From contig NZ_CP027665.1 in the NCBI RefSeq assembly GCF_003008555.2, positions 682,001 to 746,000 of the forward strand: 64,000 nucleotides of DNA, in the 5' to 3' direction. Positions 8,346 to 17,354 of this stretch are shown here, piece by piece. Origin of the DNA: Pukyongiella litopenaei (lineage in GTDB: Bacteria; Pseudomonadota; Alphaproteobacteria; Rhodobacterales; Rhodobacteraceae). Position numbers and translations under genes: made by a program. The notes under the pieces are model-generated. The model did not search any database, had not been told where the DNA came from, and saw only the letters and a program-made list of their open reading frames with translations. Within the stretch, counting starts at the first letter, position 1, and every line of letters starts with the position of its first letter.

Positions 8346-9227
8346 TCAGCCGTCATCGCGCAGCAGCATCACCAGCGCCACCACGGTCAGCACGATCCCG
8401 GCCAGCACCAGCCCGCGCGGGGCGCCGTTGCCCAGCGCGATTTCCCACAGGATCACCCAGCTGGGCGTCAGGTAGGTATAGGCCATCACCTTGGCCGAGG
8501 GCAGCCGCAGCGTCGCGAATTGCAACAGGACGAAGGTCATCGACGACGCGCAGATCGCCACATAGAGCAGCCCGATCCAGACGATCGCCGGCAGCGCCAG
8601 CCAATCGGTGGCGAGAATGTCGGACCAGCCCCAGACGACCAGCACGGCACAGCCGGCGAGCAACATGCCGAAGGTGAACACCACCGCCGGTTCACCCCGG
8701 TTCAGCCGCGCCACCATCGGCGTGTAGAGCGCATGTGCCACGCAGCCCCAGAAATAGATCACCTCGCCCTGCCCGATGGAAAACGCCCGCAGCGCGGCCA
8801 TATCGGCACGGAAGATGACCCACAGCGCCCCGGCGGCGCCGATGGCCAGCGCCAGCGCCATGCGCGCGGTTGTGACCTGGCGCAGCAGGACCCAGCCGAA
8901 CCCGGCGGCCAGCATCGGCGTCAGCGTGAACACCGCGGCGGCGCTGACCGGGGCCGCCGTCTTCAGCCCCTCGAACATCAGCACGAAATAGATCGCGAAC
9001 AGCCCGCCCAGCACCAGGTAGCGCCAGGGCGCCCGCGCCGCGCTGCGCGGCAGGCCGGTGGTCATCGCGGCCGCCACCCCGATCACCACGGTGGCAATGG
9101 CAAACCGCGCCGCGGTCAGCGCGGTCGGCGATATCTCGTTGGCGATCAGCGCGCCCAGCGAGAACGACCCCGCCACCAGCGCCGAAAAGGCCAGCATCGC
9201 CAGATGCCCCTGCGCCTGCGGTGTCAC
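8346..9227 (-). CDS. EamA/DMT superfamily transporter
   Basis: A 293-residue inner-membrane protein with ten predicted helices in two EamA repeats (about residues 8-135 and 150-290), typical of drug/metabolite exporters. The start is a GTG at 9227 that overlaps the TGA of the LysR gene (GTGA), so the transporter is translationally coupled to its probable regulator. Motifs at the end of repeat two (YTYLTPSWVILWEIALGNG) are characteristic. Substrates in this family range from amino acids to toxic metabolites and cannot be assigned here. Confidence 0.85.
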   Translation of the reverse strand: MTPQAQGHLAMLAFSALVAGSFSLGALIANEISPTALTAARFAIATVVIGVAAAMTTGLPRSAARAPWRYLVLGGLFAIYFVLMFEGLKTAAPVSAAAVFTLTPMLAAGFGWVLLRQVTTARMALALAIGAAGALWVIFRADMAALRAFSIGQGEVIYFWGCVAHALYTPMVARLNRGEPAVVFTFGMLLAGCAVLVVWGWSDILATDWLALPAIVWIGLLYVAICASSMTFVLLQFATLRLPSAKVMAYTYLTPSWVILWEIALGNGAPRGLVLAGIVLTVVALVMLLRDDG

Positions 9228-10102
9228 AGGTCCCAGTCTCCGGCACAGGTCTTGAGAAACCGGGTAAAGGCCTGCACCTTGGTGGTCCGGTGCAGGTCCA
9301 CATGCGTCACCAGCCACAGCGAGGTCGCCCATTCCGGCTGCGGCGGCATCACCTGGACCAGCCCGTCCCGTTGCGCCGCCTTCCATTCGGCCAGAAACCC
9401 GATGCCCGCCCCGGCCAGGATCGCCTCTTCCAGCGCCAGCCCGTTGGTGCTGCGGAACGTGGCCGACCCGAGCGGCACATGCGTGCGCATCCATTCGCTG
9501 AACGGCGCCCGGCTGTTCTGGTCGTCCTGCGCGACAAAGCGGTGGTTGCGGAACTGGTCGACATCCTCGGGCAGGCCATGCGCCTCGACATAGGCGGTGC
9601 TGGCGTAGAGCCCCACGTTGAGCTTCATGAAGGGCTGGACCACGTTGTCCGGCTGGTCGGGCGCCGACCCGGCCCGGATCGCCACATGGGCCTCGCCATA
9701 TTCCAGCCGGAACAGCCGGTCGCCGGTCAGAAAGCGCAGGATGACATCGGGATGCTGTTTCTGGAACGCGGCCAGAACCGGGACCACCAGCGGCGACAGC
9801 GACCCGAGCGATGTCACCACCAGTTCGCCGCCCACCTCGTCGCCGTGTCCCTTGAGCCGGCCGGCAAGCTGGTTGAGCTGGTCATCGGTCGCCTGCGCCA
9901 CCCGCAAAAGGTCGGCGCCGGCCTCGGTCGGGGTATAGCCGCGCGCGTGGCGCTGGAACAGCTTGACGCCCAGCCGCGTCTCGAGCGCGTCGATATGGCG
10001 GATGACGGTGGCGTGATGCACCCCCAGCACCTCGGCCGCGCCGCTCACGGTGCCGATCCGGGCCACCTGATAGGCGGTGCGAACCTCGTCCCAGTTGTCC
10101 AT
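9224..10102 (-). CDS. LysR family transcriptional regulator
   Basis: A 292-residue regulator. An N-terminal winged helix (about residues 1-60, with the recognition helix GTVSGAAEVLGVHHATVIRHIDALE) is followed by a periplasmic-binding-protein-like effector domain (about 90-290). It lies head to head with azoR across about 120 bases and is coupled by GTGA overlap to the EamA transporter, so it may control both. The ATG at 10102 was chosen; a GTG at 10120 would add six residues. The effector is unknown. Confidence 0.85.
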   Translation of the reverse strand: MDNWDEVRTAYQVARIGTVSGAAEVLGVHHATVIRHIDALETRLGVKLFQRHARGYTPTEAGADLLRVAQATDDQLNQLAGRLKGHGDEVGGELVVTSLGSLSPLVVPVLAAFQKQHPDVILRFLTGDRLFRLEYGEAHVAIRAGSAPDQPDNVVQPFMKLNVGLYASTAYVEAHGLPEDVDQFRNHRFVAQDDQNSRAPFSEWMRTHVPLGSATFRSTNGLALEEAILAGAGIGFLAEWKAAQRDGLVQVMPPQPEWATSLWLVTHVDLHRTTKVQAFTRFLKTCAGDWDL

Positions 10103-10149
10103 GATTCCCACTTTGTGCACTGAAGAACAGATAATGTTGAAAATGCCAA

Positions 10150-10172
10150 GTTGTGTTCATTGATGCAACAAC
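10150..10172. promoter_or_regulatory. Possible LysR binding site between LysR gene and azoR
   Basis: GTTGT and ACAAC arms 13 bases apart, containing a T-N11-A pattern, in the divergent promoter region. Position fits an activation site for azoR and autoregulation, but only the short arms support it. Confidence 0.35.
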
Positions 10173-10225
10173 CAAATCTGTCTCTCACCACCGAACTGAC
10201 CAGAGACACTTCAGGACCCCAAACC

Positions 10226-10810
10226 ATGACCAAGACACTTCTTCATATCGACGCCTCGGTGCGCCGGGACGGCTCGGCCACGCGCGGGCTGACCGCCCGC
10301 ATCGTCGAGCGCCTGGACGCCGCACGCGTTCTCTATCGCGACCTGGGCGCGGCCCCGCTGCCGCTGATCGACGACGCCTGGGTGAGCGCCAATTTCACCC
10401 CCGCGGATGCACGCAGCGAGGCCCAGCGGGCAACGCTCGCCCTGTCCGACGACCTGGTGGCCGAACTGGCCGCCGCCGACACCATCGTGATCGGCCTGCC
10501 GGTCTACAACTTCTCGGTGCCCGCCGGGCTCAAGGCCTGGATCGACCTGATCGCCCGCGCCGGAGTTACCTTTCAGTATACCGAAAACGGCCCGCGCGGC
10601 CTGCTGACCGGCAAGCGCGTGATCGTGGCGATGGCCTCGGGCGGCACCACGGAGGGATCGGACGCCGATTTCGCCGCGCGCTACCTGCGCTTCATGCTCG
10701 GCTTTGTCGGGATGGACAGTGTCGAGTTCGTCGCCGCCGACAGCCTCGCGACCGATGCGGATGCCAGCCTGCGCTCGGCGCAGGAGGCGGTCGAACGGCT
10801 CGCGGCCTGA
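10226..10810 (+). CDS. azoR: FMN-dependent NADH-azoreductase / quinone reductase
   Basis: A 194-residue flavodoxin-fold enzyme that uses FMN and NAD(P)H to reduce quinones and, in vitro, azo dyes. Visible motifs are LLHIDASVRRDGSATRGL at the FMN phosphate-binding start, the LPVYNFSVPAGLKAWIDLI loop that contacts the flavin, and MASGGTTEG. Likely role is two-electron quinone reduction to avoid redox cycling. The ATG at 10226 begins the family alignment. It is divergent from a LysR gene, a common arrangement for azoR, suggesting induction by electrophiles or quinones. Confidence 0.88.
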   Translation: MTKTLLHIDASVRRDGSATRGLTARIVERLDAARVLYRDLGAAPLPLIDDAWVSANFTPADARSEAQRATLALSDDLVAELAAADTIVIGLPVYNFSVPAGLKAWIDLIARAGVTFQYTENGPRGLLTGKRVIVAMASGGTTEGSDADFAARYLRFMLGFVGMDSVEFVAADSLATDADASLRSAQEAVERLAA

Positions 10811-10929
10811 ACGTGACCAGCGGGCGGGGCGGCCGCCGGCCCCGCCTTGACTCTGCCCTGCGAACGCCCTAACAGCGCCCCGATACCCGGAAGCGCCAGC
10901 CTTCCGGTCCCTTGCCGCGGGCAGGGATC

Positions 10930-10961
10930 GCCCCCCACCAGCGCGTTGCGCCCGTGGGGGC
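10930..10961. other. Stem-loop between azoR and ffh
   Basis: CCCCCAC pairs with GTGGGGG around an inner GCGC-GTT-GCGC stem. It lies about 70 bases upstream of ffh and 120 bases after azoR. It could end azoR transcription or structure the ffh leader; there is no T-run to decide. The SRP RNA consensus loop was looked for here and is absent. Confidence 0.4.
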
Positions 10962-11032
10962 GTTTGTGCATTGAGACGGTGCGCCCTAGATAGGGTGCGT
11001 CAGGGATGAAACCGGCGAAAGGAGCCAGGGCC

Positions 11033-12544
<1,512 letters not shown>

Positions 12545-12557
12545 TGGCACCCAGCGC

Positions 12558-13118
12558 ATGACCCCCCGTCTCGCCGATACCCCGGTTCTGGAAACCGAAC
12601 GCCTGATCCTGCGTGCCCCCGGCCCGCAGGACTGGCCCGCATGGCGGGCGATGATGGCGTCGGACCGGTCGCGGTATATCCGCAGCGGCGACATGGACGA
12701 CGGCAAGGCGTGGCGCGCCTTTGGCCATGTGATCGGCCATTGGGTGCTGCGCGAATGGGGCAATTTCGTGTTCACCGCGCGCGGCGACGACACCGCGCTG
12801 GGCATGGCCGGCCCGTGGTTCCCCGAAGGCTGGCCCGAACGGGAAATCGGCTGGTCGGTCTGGACGCCGCAGGCCGAGGGCAAGGGCTTCGCGTTCGAGG
12901 CGGCCACCGCCGCGCGCGGCTATGCCTATGACGTGCTGGGCTGGGATACGGCGGTCAGCTATATCGATCCGGCGAATGCGCGGTCGATCGCGCTGGCCGA
13001 ACGGCTGGGTGCCGTCCGCGATCCGCAGGCCGCGGCGCCGGGCGATGCCCCCTGCCTTGTCTACCGCCATCCGGGCGCGGACAGGCTCGCCGATGGCGGC
13101 ATGGAGGCCTATGCATGA
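12558..13118 (+). CDS. GNAT N-acetyltransferase (first of three tandem paralogues)
   Basis: A 186-residue RimJ/RimL-type acetyltransferase. The family opening VLETERLILRAPGPQDWPAW and the acetyl-CoA pyrophosphate loop equivalent (PQAEGKGFAFEAA) are clear, followed by the hallmark VSYIDPANARSIALAERLGA near the C terminus and an ending YRHPG. It overlaps the next paralogue by ATGA, so the array is translated as one unit. Acceptor unknown; relatives acetylate ribosomal protein N termini or small molecules. Confidence 0.82.
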   Translation: MTPRLADTPVLETERLILRAPGPQDWPAWRAMMASDRSRYIRSGDMDDGKAWRAFGHVIGHWVLREWGNFVFTARGDDTALGMAGPWFPEGWPEREIGWSVWTPQAEGKGFAFEAATAARGYAYDVLGWDTAVSYIDPANARSIALAERLGAVRDPQAAAPGDAPCLVYRHPGADRLADGGMEAYA

Positions 13119-13636
13119 CCGGCCTCGCGATTCCCGTCATCGAAACCGAACGCCTGATCCTGCGCGGCCCGCGCGAATCCGATTTCGAGGCCTTCGCCGC
13201 CTTCGGCGCGTCGGAGCGGGCGAAATTCGTCGGCGGCCCCTATCCGCGCCTGCGCAGCTGGGGGGCGTTCCTGGCCACCTACGGTCACTGGGCGCTGCGC
13301 GGTTACGGCATGTGGGTGGTCGAACACCGCGCCAGCGGGCAGGCAGCGGGGCGGATCGGCATGATCTTCAACGACGGATGGGACGAGCCGGAACTGGGCT
13401 GGCACATCTTCGGCGGGTTCGAGGGCAAGGGGCTGGCCTTCGAGGGCGCCAGCGCCGCCCGCGCCTTCGCCGCCGAACATCTCGGTCTTGACGGGGTGAT
13501 TTCCTATATCGACCCGGCCAATACCCGCTCTGTCGCGCTGGCCCGGCGGCTGGGCGCCAGTATCGAGCGCGACGGCGAGGTGGCCGGCCACCCCTGCCAG
13601 GTCTGGCGCCATCCCCGGCAGGGCAGCGCGGCATGA
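13115..13636 (+). CDS. GNAT N-acetyltransferase (second of three tandem paralogues)
   Basis: A 173-residue GNAT protein clearly related to its two neighbours: it shares the opening VIETERLILRGP, the RGYGMWVVE strand, the FEGKGLAFEGA CoA loop, the SYIDPANTRSVALARRLGA helix and an ending WRHPR. Its start overlaps the stop of the previous gene and its stop overlaps the start of the next (ATGA at both). The active-site surroundings differ from the other two copies, which suggests different acceptors rather than simple dosage. Confidence 0.82.
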   Translation: MTGLAIPVIETERLILRGPRESDFEAFAAFGASERAKFVGGPYPRLRSWGAFLATYGHWALRGYGMWVVEHRASGQAAGRIGMIFNDGWDEPELGWHIFGGFEGKGLAFEGASAARAFAAEHLGLDGVISYIDPANTRSVALARRLGASIERDGEVAGHPCQVWRHPRQGSAA

Positions 13637-14235
13637 CCCGGCCCATTCCCACGCTCGAAACCCGGCGGCTGGTCCTGCGCGGCCCGGAACCCGGCGACTA
13701 TCCGAATTTCAGATCCACCTTCACCAGCTACCGCGCCCGGTTCATGGGCGGGCCGCTGAACGCCTACGAGACCTGGATGCTCTATGCCGCCGAGATCGGT
13801 CACTGGCAGATCCGCGGCTATGGCATGTGGATGATCCATGACCGCGCCACCGACGCCACACTGGGCATGGCAGGCGGCTGGATGCCCGCGAAATGGCCGG
13901 AAAAGGAACTGGCCTGGGTGATCTGGCCCGACGCGGCCGGCAAGGGCTACGCGCTCGAGGCGGTGGACGCGGCGCGGCGCCATTTCTATTCCGAACTCGG
14001 CTGGGACGGGGCGGTCAGCTATATCGACCCCAAGAACCTAGACAGCATCCGGCTGGCCGAGCGGCTGGGCGCGGCCAGGGACAGGACCGCCCCCACCATC
14101 GACGGCAATGATGCGGTCTATCGCCATCCGTCCCCCGATCAGCTCGCCGGATCGCAGCTGGCGCATGGGATCGAGATGGAAATCGCGCATTACGCCGACC
14201 CCTTGTTCAAACCGAAAGGCTGGGCCCTTGACTGA
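13633..14235 (+). CDS. GNAT N-acetyltransferase (third of three tandem paralogues)
   Basis: A 200-residue GNAT protein with the same architecture: TLETRRLVLRGPEPGDY, RGYGMWMIHD, AAGKGYALEAV, SYIDPKNLDSIRLAERLGA and YRHPS, then a 27-residue C-terminal extension not found in the other two. It is coupled by ATGA to the second copy and its end overlaps the likely TTG start of the chorismate mutase. Substrate unknown. Confidence 0.82.
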   Translation: MTRPIPTLETRRLVLRGPEPGDYPNFRSTFTSYRARFMGGPLNAYETWMLYAAEIGHWQIRGYGMWMIHDRATDATLGMAGGWMPAKWPEKELAWVIWPDAAGKGYALEAVDAARRHFYSELGWDGAVSYIDPKNLDSIRLAERLGAARDRTAPTIDGNDAVYRHPSPDQLAGSQLAHGIEMEIAHYADPLFKPKGWALD

Positions 14236-14542
14236 CGTGAATGACGCGAATGACGCTGCCGCGCGCGCTGCCGAACTGCTGAAGGAACACCGCGAGAGCA
14301 TCGACAGGCTCGACGCGATCCTCGTCTACACGCTGGGCGAGCGGTTCAAGCACACCCAGGCGGTGGGCCGGCTCAAGGCCCGGCACGACCTTCCCCCGTC
14401 CGATCCGGCGCGCGAAGCGCATCAGATCGCACGGCTCGAAGACCTGGCGAACCAGGCCGATCTCGACCCGGATTTCGCCAAGAAGTTCCTGAACTTCATC
14501 ATCGCTGAAGTCATCCAGCACCATCGCAGGCACCAATCGTAA
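14228..14542 (+). CDS. Chorismate mutase (AroQ class)
   Basis: Converts chorismate to prephenate, the first step toward phenylalanine and tyrosine. The 104-residue all-helical protein matches monofunctional AroQ enzymes: KEHRESIDRLDAILVYTLGERFKHTQAVGRLKA carries the N-terminal Arg and the catalytic Arg/Lys of helix 1, and HQIARLEDLANQADLDPDF with FLNFIIAEVIQHH gives the C-terminal part. The start is probably the TTG at 14228, since AAAGG lies eight bases upstream; a GTG at 14237 is the alternative. It overlaps the third GNAT gene. Confidence 0.85.
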   Translation: MTDVNDANDAAARAAELLKEHRESIDRLDAILVYTLGERFKHTQAVGRLKARHDLPPSDPAREAHQIARLEDLANQADLDPDFAKKFLNFIIAEVIQHHRRHQS

Positions 14543-14550
14543 CGAGAACG

Positions 14551-14572
14551 TAGGGTGGGGTTTCACCCCACC
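14551..14572. repeat. Palindromic intergenic repeat in the rpsP leader
   Basis: A TAG followed by GGTGGGGT, a TTC loop and ACCCCACC: a perfect 8-bp stem. GTAGGGTGGG-type hairpins are, from memory, a frequent REP-like element in Rhodobacterales genomes. It lies between the chorismate mutase stop and the rpsP ribosome site and could also damp transcription. Confidence 0.5.
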
Positions 14573-14602
14573 GCACCGACGCCATTCAAAGGAGATGAAC
14601 CA

Positions 14603-14998
14603 ATGGCAATGAAGATCCGACTGGCCCGTGGCGGGTCCAAGAAACGCCCCTTCTACCGCATCGTGGCCGCCGACAGCCGCATGCCGCGCGACGGCCGCTT
14701 CATCGAGAAGCTGGGCACCTACAACCCGCTGCTGCCGAAAGACAGCGAAGAGCGGGTGAAGATGGACGTGGAGCGCATCCAGCACTGGCTCGACCTCGGC
14801 GCCCAGCCGACCGACCGGGTGGCCCGTTTCCTCGAGGCGGCCGGCCTGCGCGAAAAAGCCACGCGCAGCAACCCCAAGAAGGGCGAGCCGGGCCAGAAGG
14901 CCAAGGATCGCGCCGAGGAAAAGGCCGCCAAGGCCAGCGCGGCAACCGAAGCGCCCGCAGAGGCCACAGAGGCCGCAGAGGCCGCAGCCGGGGAATAA
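14603..14998 (+). CDS. rpsP: 30S ribosomal protein S16
   Basis: Small-subunit protein needed for 30S assembly. The 131 residues begin with the canonical [19 protein letters not shown] and [13 protein letters not shown], then [18 protein letters not shown]. After about residue 85 there is a 45-residue lysine/alanine/glutamate-rich tail (repeats of EA/AE) typical of alphaproteobacterial S16, likely disordered. The ATG at 14603 follows AAAGGAGATGAACCA. Start of the rpsP-rimM-trmD-rplS set. Confidence 0.97.
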   Translation: MAMKIRLARGGSKKRPFYRIVAADSRMPRDGRFIEKLGTYNPLLPKDSEERVKMDVERIQHWLDLGAQPTDRVARFLEAAGLREKATRSNPKKGEPGQKAKDRAEEKAAKASAATEAPAEATEAAEAAAGE

Positions 14999-15084
14999 TC
15001 CCGGCGATGGCGATCCGCGCCGACCATTGCACGACCGCCCGATCCCGGCGCCACGCGCGCCGGGGCCGTGCCTGAGCCGCCCCG

Positions 15085-15237
15085 ATGGGGCTGCTGCTGC
15101 GCCCGGTGCGGACCGCGCTGCTGCTTGCGCTGGCCTTTGCCGCGGGCATATTCTGGGAACGGTCGAACCAGGGCGACCGCTGTCTCGACGCGGGCGGCGC
15201 ACTGCGGAACGGCCTGTGTATCGGGGCAAGGGAATGA
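15085..15237 (+). CDS. 50-residue single-pass membrane microprotein, unknown function
   Basis: A small gene between rpsP and rimM. The product starts [20 protein letters not shown], giving one hydrophobic helix at about residues 9-24, followed by a short tail with two cysteines (GDRCLDAG and NGLCIGARE). Its TGA overlaps the ATG of rimM (ATGA), strong evidence that it is translated. Cysteine pair plus one anchor suggests a periplasmic disulfide-bonded tail. I recognise no family. No strong ribosome site is seen before it. Confidence 0.65.
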   Translation: MGLLLRPVRTALLLALAFAAGIFWERSNQGDRCLDAGGALRNGLCIGARE

Positions 15238-15740
15238 GCGACGAACCGGTCTGTGTCGGCGTCATCGCGGGCGCCTTCGGGGTGCGCGGCGAGGTGCGGC
15301 TGAAGAGCTTTACCGCCGAGCCGTCCGACATCGCCACATACGGCCCGCTGTCCACCGGGGACGGCGGCCAGAGCTTTGCGCTGACCCTCACCCGGCCGGT
15401 CAAGAACGGGTATGCCGCGCGGCTGGGCGGGGTTGCGACCAAGGAACAGGCCGATGCGCTGCGCGGCACCAGGCTCTATGTTCCGCGCCACCGGCTTCCG
15501 GCGCTGCCCGACGATGAATTCTACCATGCCGACCTGATCGGGCTCGAGGTCGTCGATACCGGCGGCGCGACGCTGGGCCGGGTCAAGGCGGTGCTCAACC
15601 ACGGCGCGGGCGACCTGCTCGAATTGCAGGCGCCGGGGCGCTCGACCACGGTGCTGCTGCCGTTCACCCGCGCAGCGGTGCCCACGGTGGATCTGGGCGC
15701 GGGCCGGATCGTCGCCGATCCGCCTGACGGCCTGTTCTGA
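15234..15740 (+). CDS. rimM: 16S rRNA processing / ribosome maturation factor RimM
   Basis: Assembly factor that binds S19 and the 30S head during maturation. The 168 residues have the two beta-barrel domains expected: an N-terminal one with [21 protein letters not shown] and a C-terminal PRC barrel with [35 protein letters not shown] and VLLPFT. The start at 15234 is coupled to the microprotein stop by ATGA. Normal length. Confidence 0.95.
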   Translation: MSDEPVCVGVIAGAFGVRGEVRLKSFTAEPSDIATYGPLSTGDGGQSFALTLTRPVKNGYAARLGGVATKEQADALRGTRLYVPRHRLPALPDDEFYHADLIGLEVVDTGGATLGRVKAVLNHGAGDLLELQAPGRSTTVLLPFTRAAVPTVDLGAGRIVADPPDGLF

Positions 15741-15741
15741 G

Positions 15742-16530
15742 ATGCTGCGCCTCGTCGTCCATGCCGGGTTTCACAAGACCGGCACCACGACGGTGCAGAA
15801 AACCCTGCGCGCCAATGCCCCGGTCCTGAAACCGCATCTGCGTGTCTTCCTGCGCCCGCGCATGGTCGCGCTCTGCGAGGCGGCCCGCGCGTGGTCGGTG
15901 TCACACGGGGCGCTGGACATGGCGCTTTTCCGGTATGAACTGGCCGAACTGGCCCAGGGCTGGAGCCGGCGCGATGCGCGCCCGGTGCTGCTGGCCTCCG
16001 AAGACCTCGCTGGCCACATGCCGGGGCGGCGCGGGCTGACTGCCTATGACGCGACCCCGGCCCTGATGAAGGCGCTGGCCGAGACGGTGGCGCAGATCCA
16101 TCCCGGTGCCGATATCCGGTTCTTCTTTTCCACCCGCGCGCCCGCGCCGTGGCTGGCCAGCTGCCATGCGCAGCATTTGCGCGCCGTGCGCATGGTGCTG
16201 GATGCCGAGACCTATGCCGATCGCTACCGCGCCTCGGCCGGTCTCGATGCGGTGATCGACGCGGTTGCGCAGGCGGTCGCGCCCGCCCCGGTGCTGCGCC
16301 GTGCGCTCGAGGACAGCGCCGGGCAGGCGCTCGGCCCGCTGGCCCCGCTGCTCGACCTCTGCGGCCTGCCCGATCCCGTCCGCGACAGGCTGGCGCCGCA
16401 GCCCGCCGCCAATCGCCGCCATGACCCGGCGATTCTGCTTGCGCTTCTGGCCGCCAACCGCGATCACGCCGACCCGGACGCGCTGAGGGCCGCGAAACGC
16501 GCGATCCTGGCCCATGCGCAGGAAAGGTGA
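15742..16530 (+). CDS. Sulfotransferase-like P-loop protein
   Basis: A 262-residue protein whose N terminus, VVHAGFHKTGTTTVQKTL, matches the 5'-phosphosulfate-binding loop of PAPS-dependent sulfotransferases (HKTGTTS type). A later strand (ADIRFFFSTRAPAPWLASCH) could be the 3'-phosphate-binding region, with the expected Arg/Ser. The C-terminal third has no clear match. If active it would move a sulfate group to a carbohydrate or other acceptor. It sits one base after rimM and ahead of trmD, splitting a normally compact operon. Function beyond the fold is an inference. Confidence 0.65.
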   Translation: MLRLVVHAGFHKTGTTTVQKTLRANAPVLKPHLRVFLRPRMVALCEAARAWSVSHGALDMALFRYELAELAQGWSRRDARPVLLASEDLAGHMPGRRGLTAYDATPALMKALAETVAQIHPGADIRFFFSTRAPAPWLASCHAQHLRAVRMVLDAETYADRYRASAGLDAVIDAVAQAVAPAPVLRRALEDSAGQALGPLAPLLDLCGLPDPVRDRLAPQPAANRRHDPAILLALLAANRDHADPDALRAAKRAILAHAQER

Positions 16531-16536
16531 CCGCCC

Positions 16537-17340
16537 GTGACTGACACTCCCCGCCCCGCCCGTGCGCTGGGCCGCAAGACCATCCGCCCGACGCTGACGC
16601 CGCGCGAGCTGATCACGCCGACACCCGAGCTGAAGGGCGCGTGGTCGGCGCAGGTGATCACCCTGTTTCCCGGCGCCTTCCCCGGCGTGCTGGGCGAGAG
16701 CCTGACCGGCAAGGCGCTGCAGGAGGGCCTGTGGCGGCTGGAAACCCACGATCTGCGCGGTTTCGGCATCGGGCGGCACCGCAATGTCGACGATACCCCT
16801 GCCGGCGGCGGCGCCGGCATGGTGCTGCGCGCCGATGTGCTGGGCGCGGCGATCGAGGCCACCCGCGAAACCGCCATCCCCGGCGCGCCGCTGATCTACC
16901 TGTCGCCGCGCGGACGGCGGATGGACCAGGCGCTGATGCGGCAACTGGCGCGGGCGGGCGGCGTGACGCTGATCTGCGGCCGGTTCGAGGGTGTCGACGA
17001 ACGGGTGCTGGAGCATTACGCCATCGACGAGGTCAGCCTGGGCGATTTCGTGATGACCGGGGGCGAGATTGCCGCCCAAGCGTTGATCGACGCCACCGTC
17101 CGGCTGCTGCCCGGCGTGCTGGGCAACGCGGCTTCGGCGGAAGAAGAAAGCTTTGCCAACGGGTTGCTGGAACACCCGCAGTATACCCGCCCCGCCGAAT
17201 GGCAGGGCCGCGCCATCCCCGAGGTGCTGATGTCCGGCCATCATGGCCGGGTCGCGGACTGGCGCCGCGAACAGGCCGAGGCGATCACCCGCGAGCGCCG
17301 CCCCGACCTGTGGGAGGCCTATACGCGCAAGCGGGATTGA
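16537..17340 (+). CDS. trmD: tRNA (guanine-N1)-methyltransferase TrmD
   Basis: Methylates G37 of tRNAs next to the anticodon using SAM, preventing +1 frameshifts. The knotted SPOUT fold is shown by VITLFPGAF, DTPAGGGAGMVLRADV, LIYLSPRGRRMDQ, ICGRFEGVDERV and EVSLGDFVMTGGE. The 267 residues include an N-terminal extension of about 35 residues (with RKTIRPTLTPRE) seen in rhodobacterial homologues. Start is a GTG at 16537 with GGAAAGG upstream. Confidence 0.96.
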   Translation: MTDTPRPARALGRKTIRPTLTPRELITPTPELKGAWSAQVITLFPGAFPGVLGESLTGKALQEGLWRLETHDLRGFGIGRHRNVDDTPAGGGAGMVLRADVLGAAIEATRETAIPGAPLIYLSPRGRRMDQALMRQLARAGGVTLICGRFEGVDERVLEHYAIDEVSLGDFVMTGGEIAAQALIDATVRLLPGVLGNAASAEEESFANGLLEHPQYTRPAEWQGRAIPEVLMSGHHGRVADWRREQAEAITRERRPDLWEAYTRKRD

Positions 17341-17354
17341 ACGCGGCCCAGGCG

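Noticed and set aside
10811..11032. SRP (4.5S) RNA gene upstream of ffh
   Set aside because: The conserved GGNCAGG...GGAAGGAAGCAGCC loop is absent; only a plain stem-loop is present.
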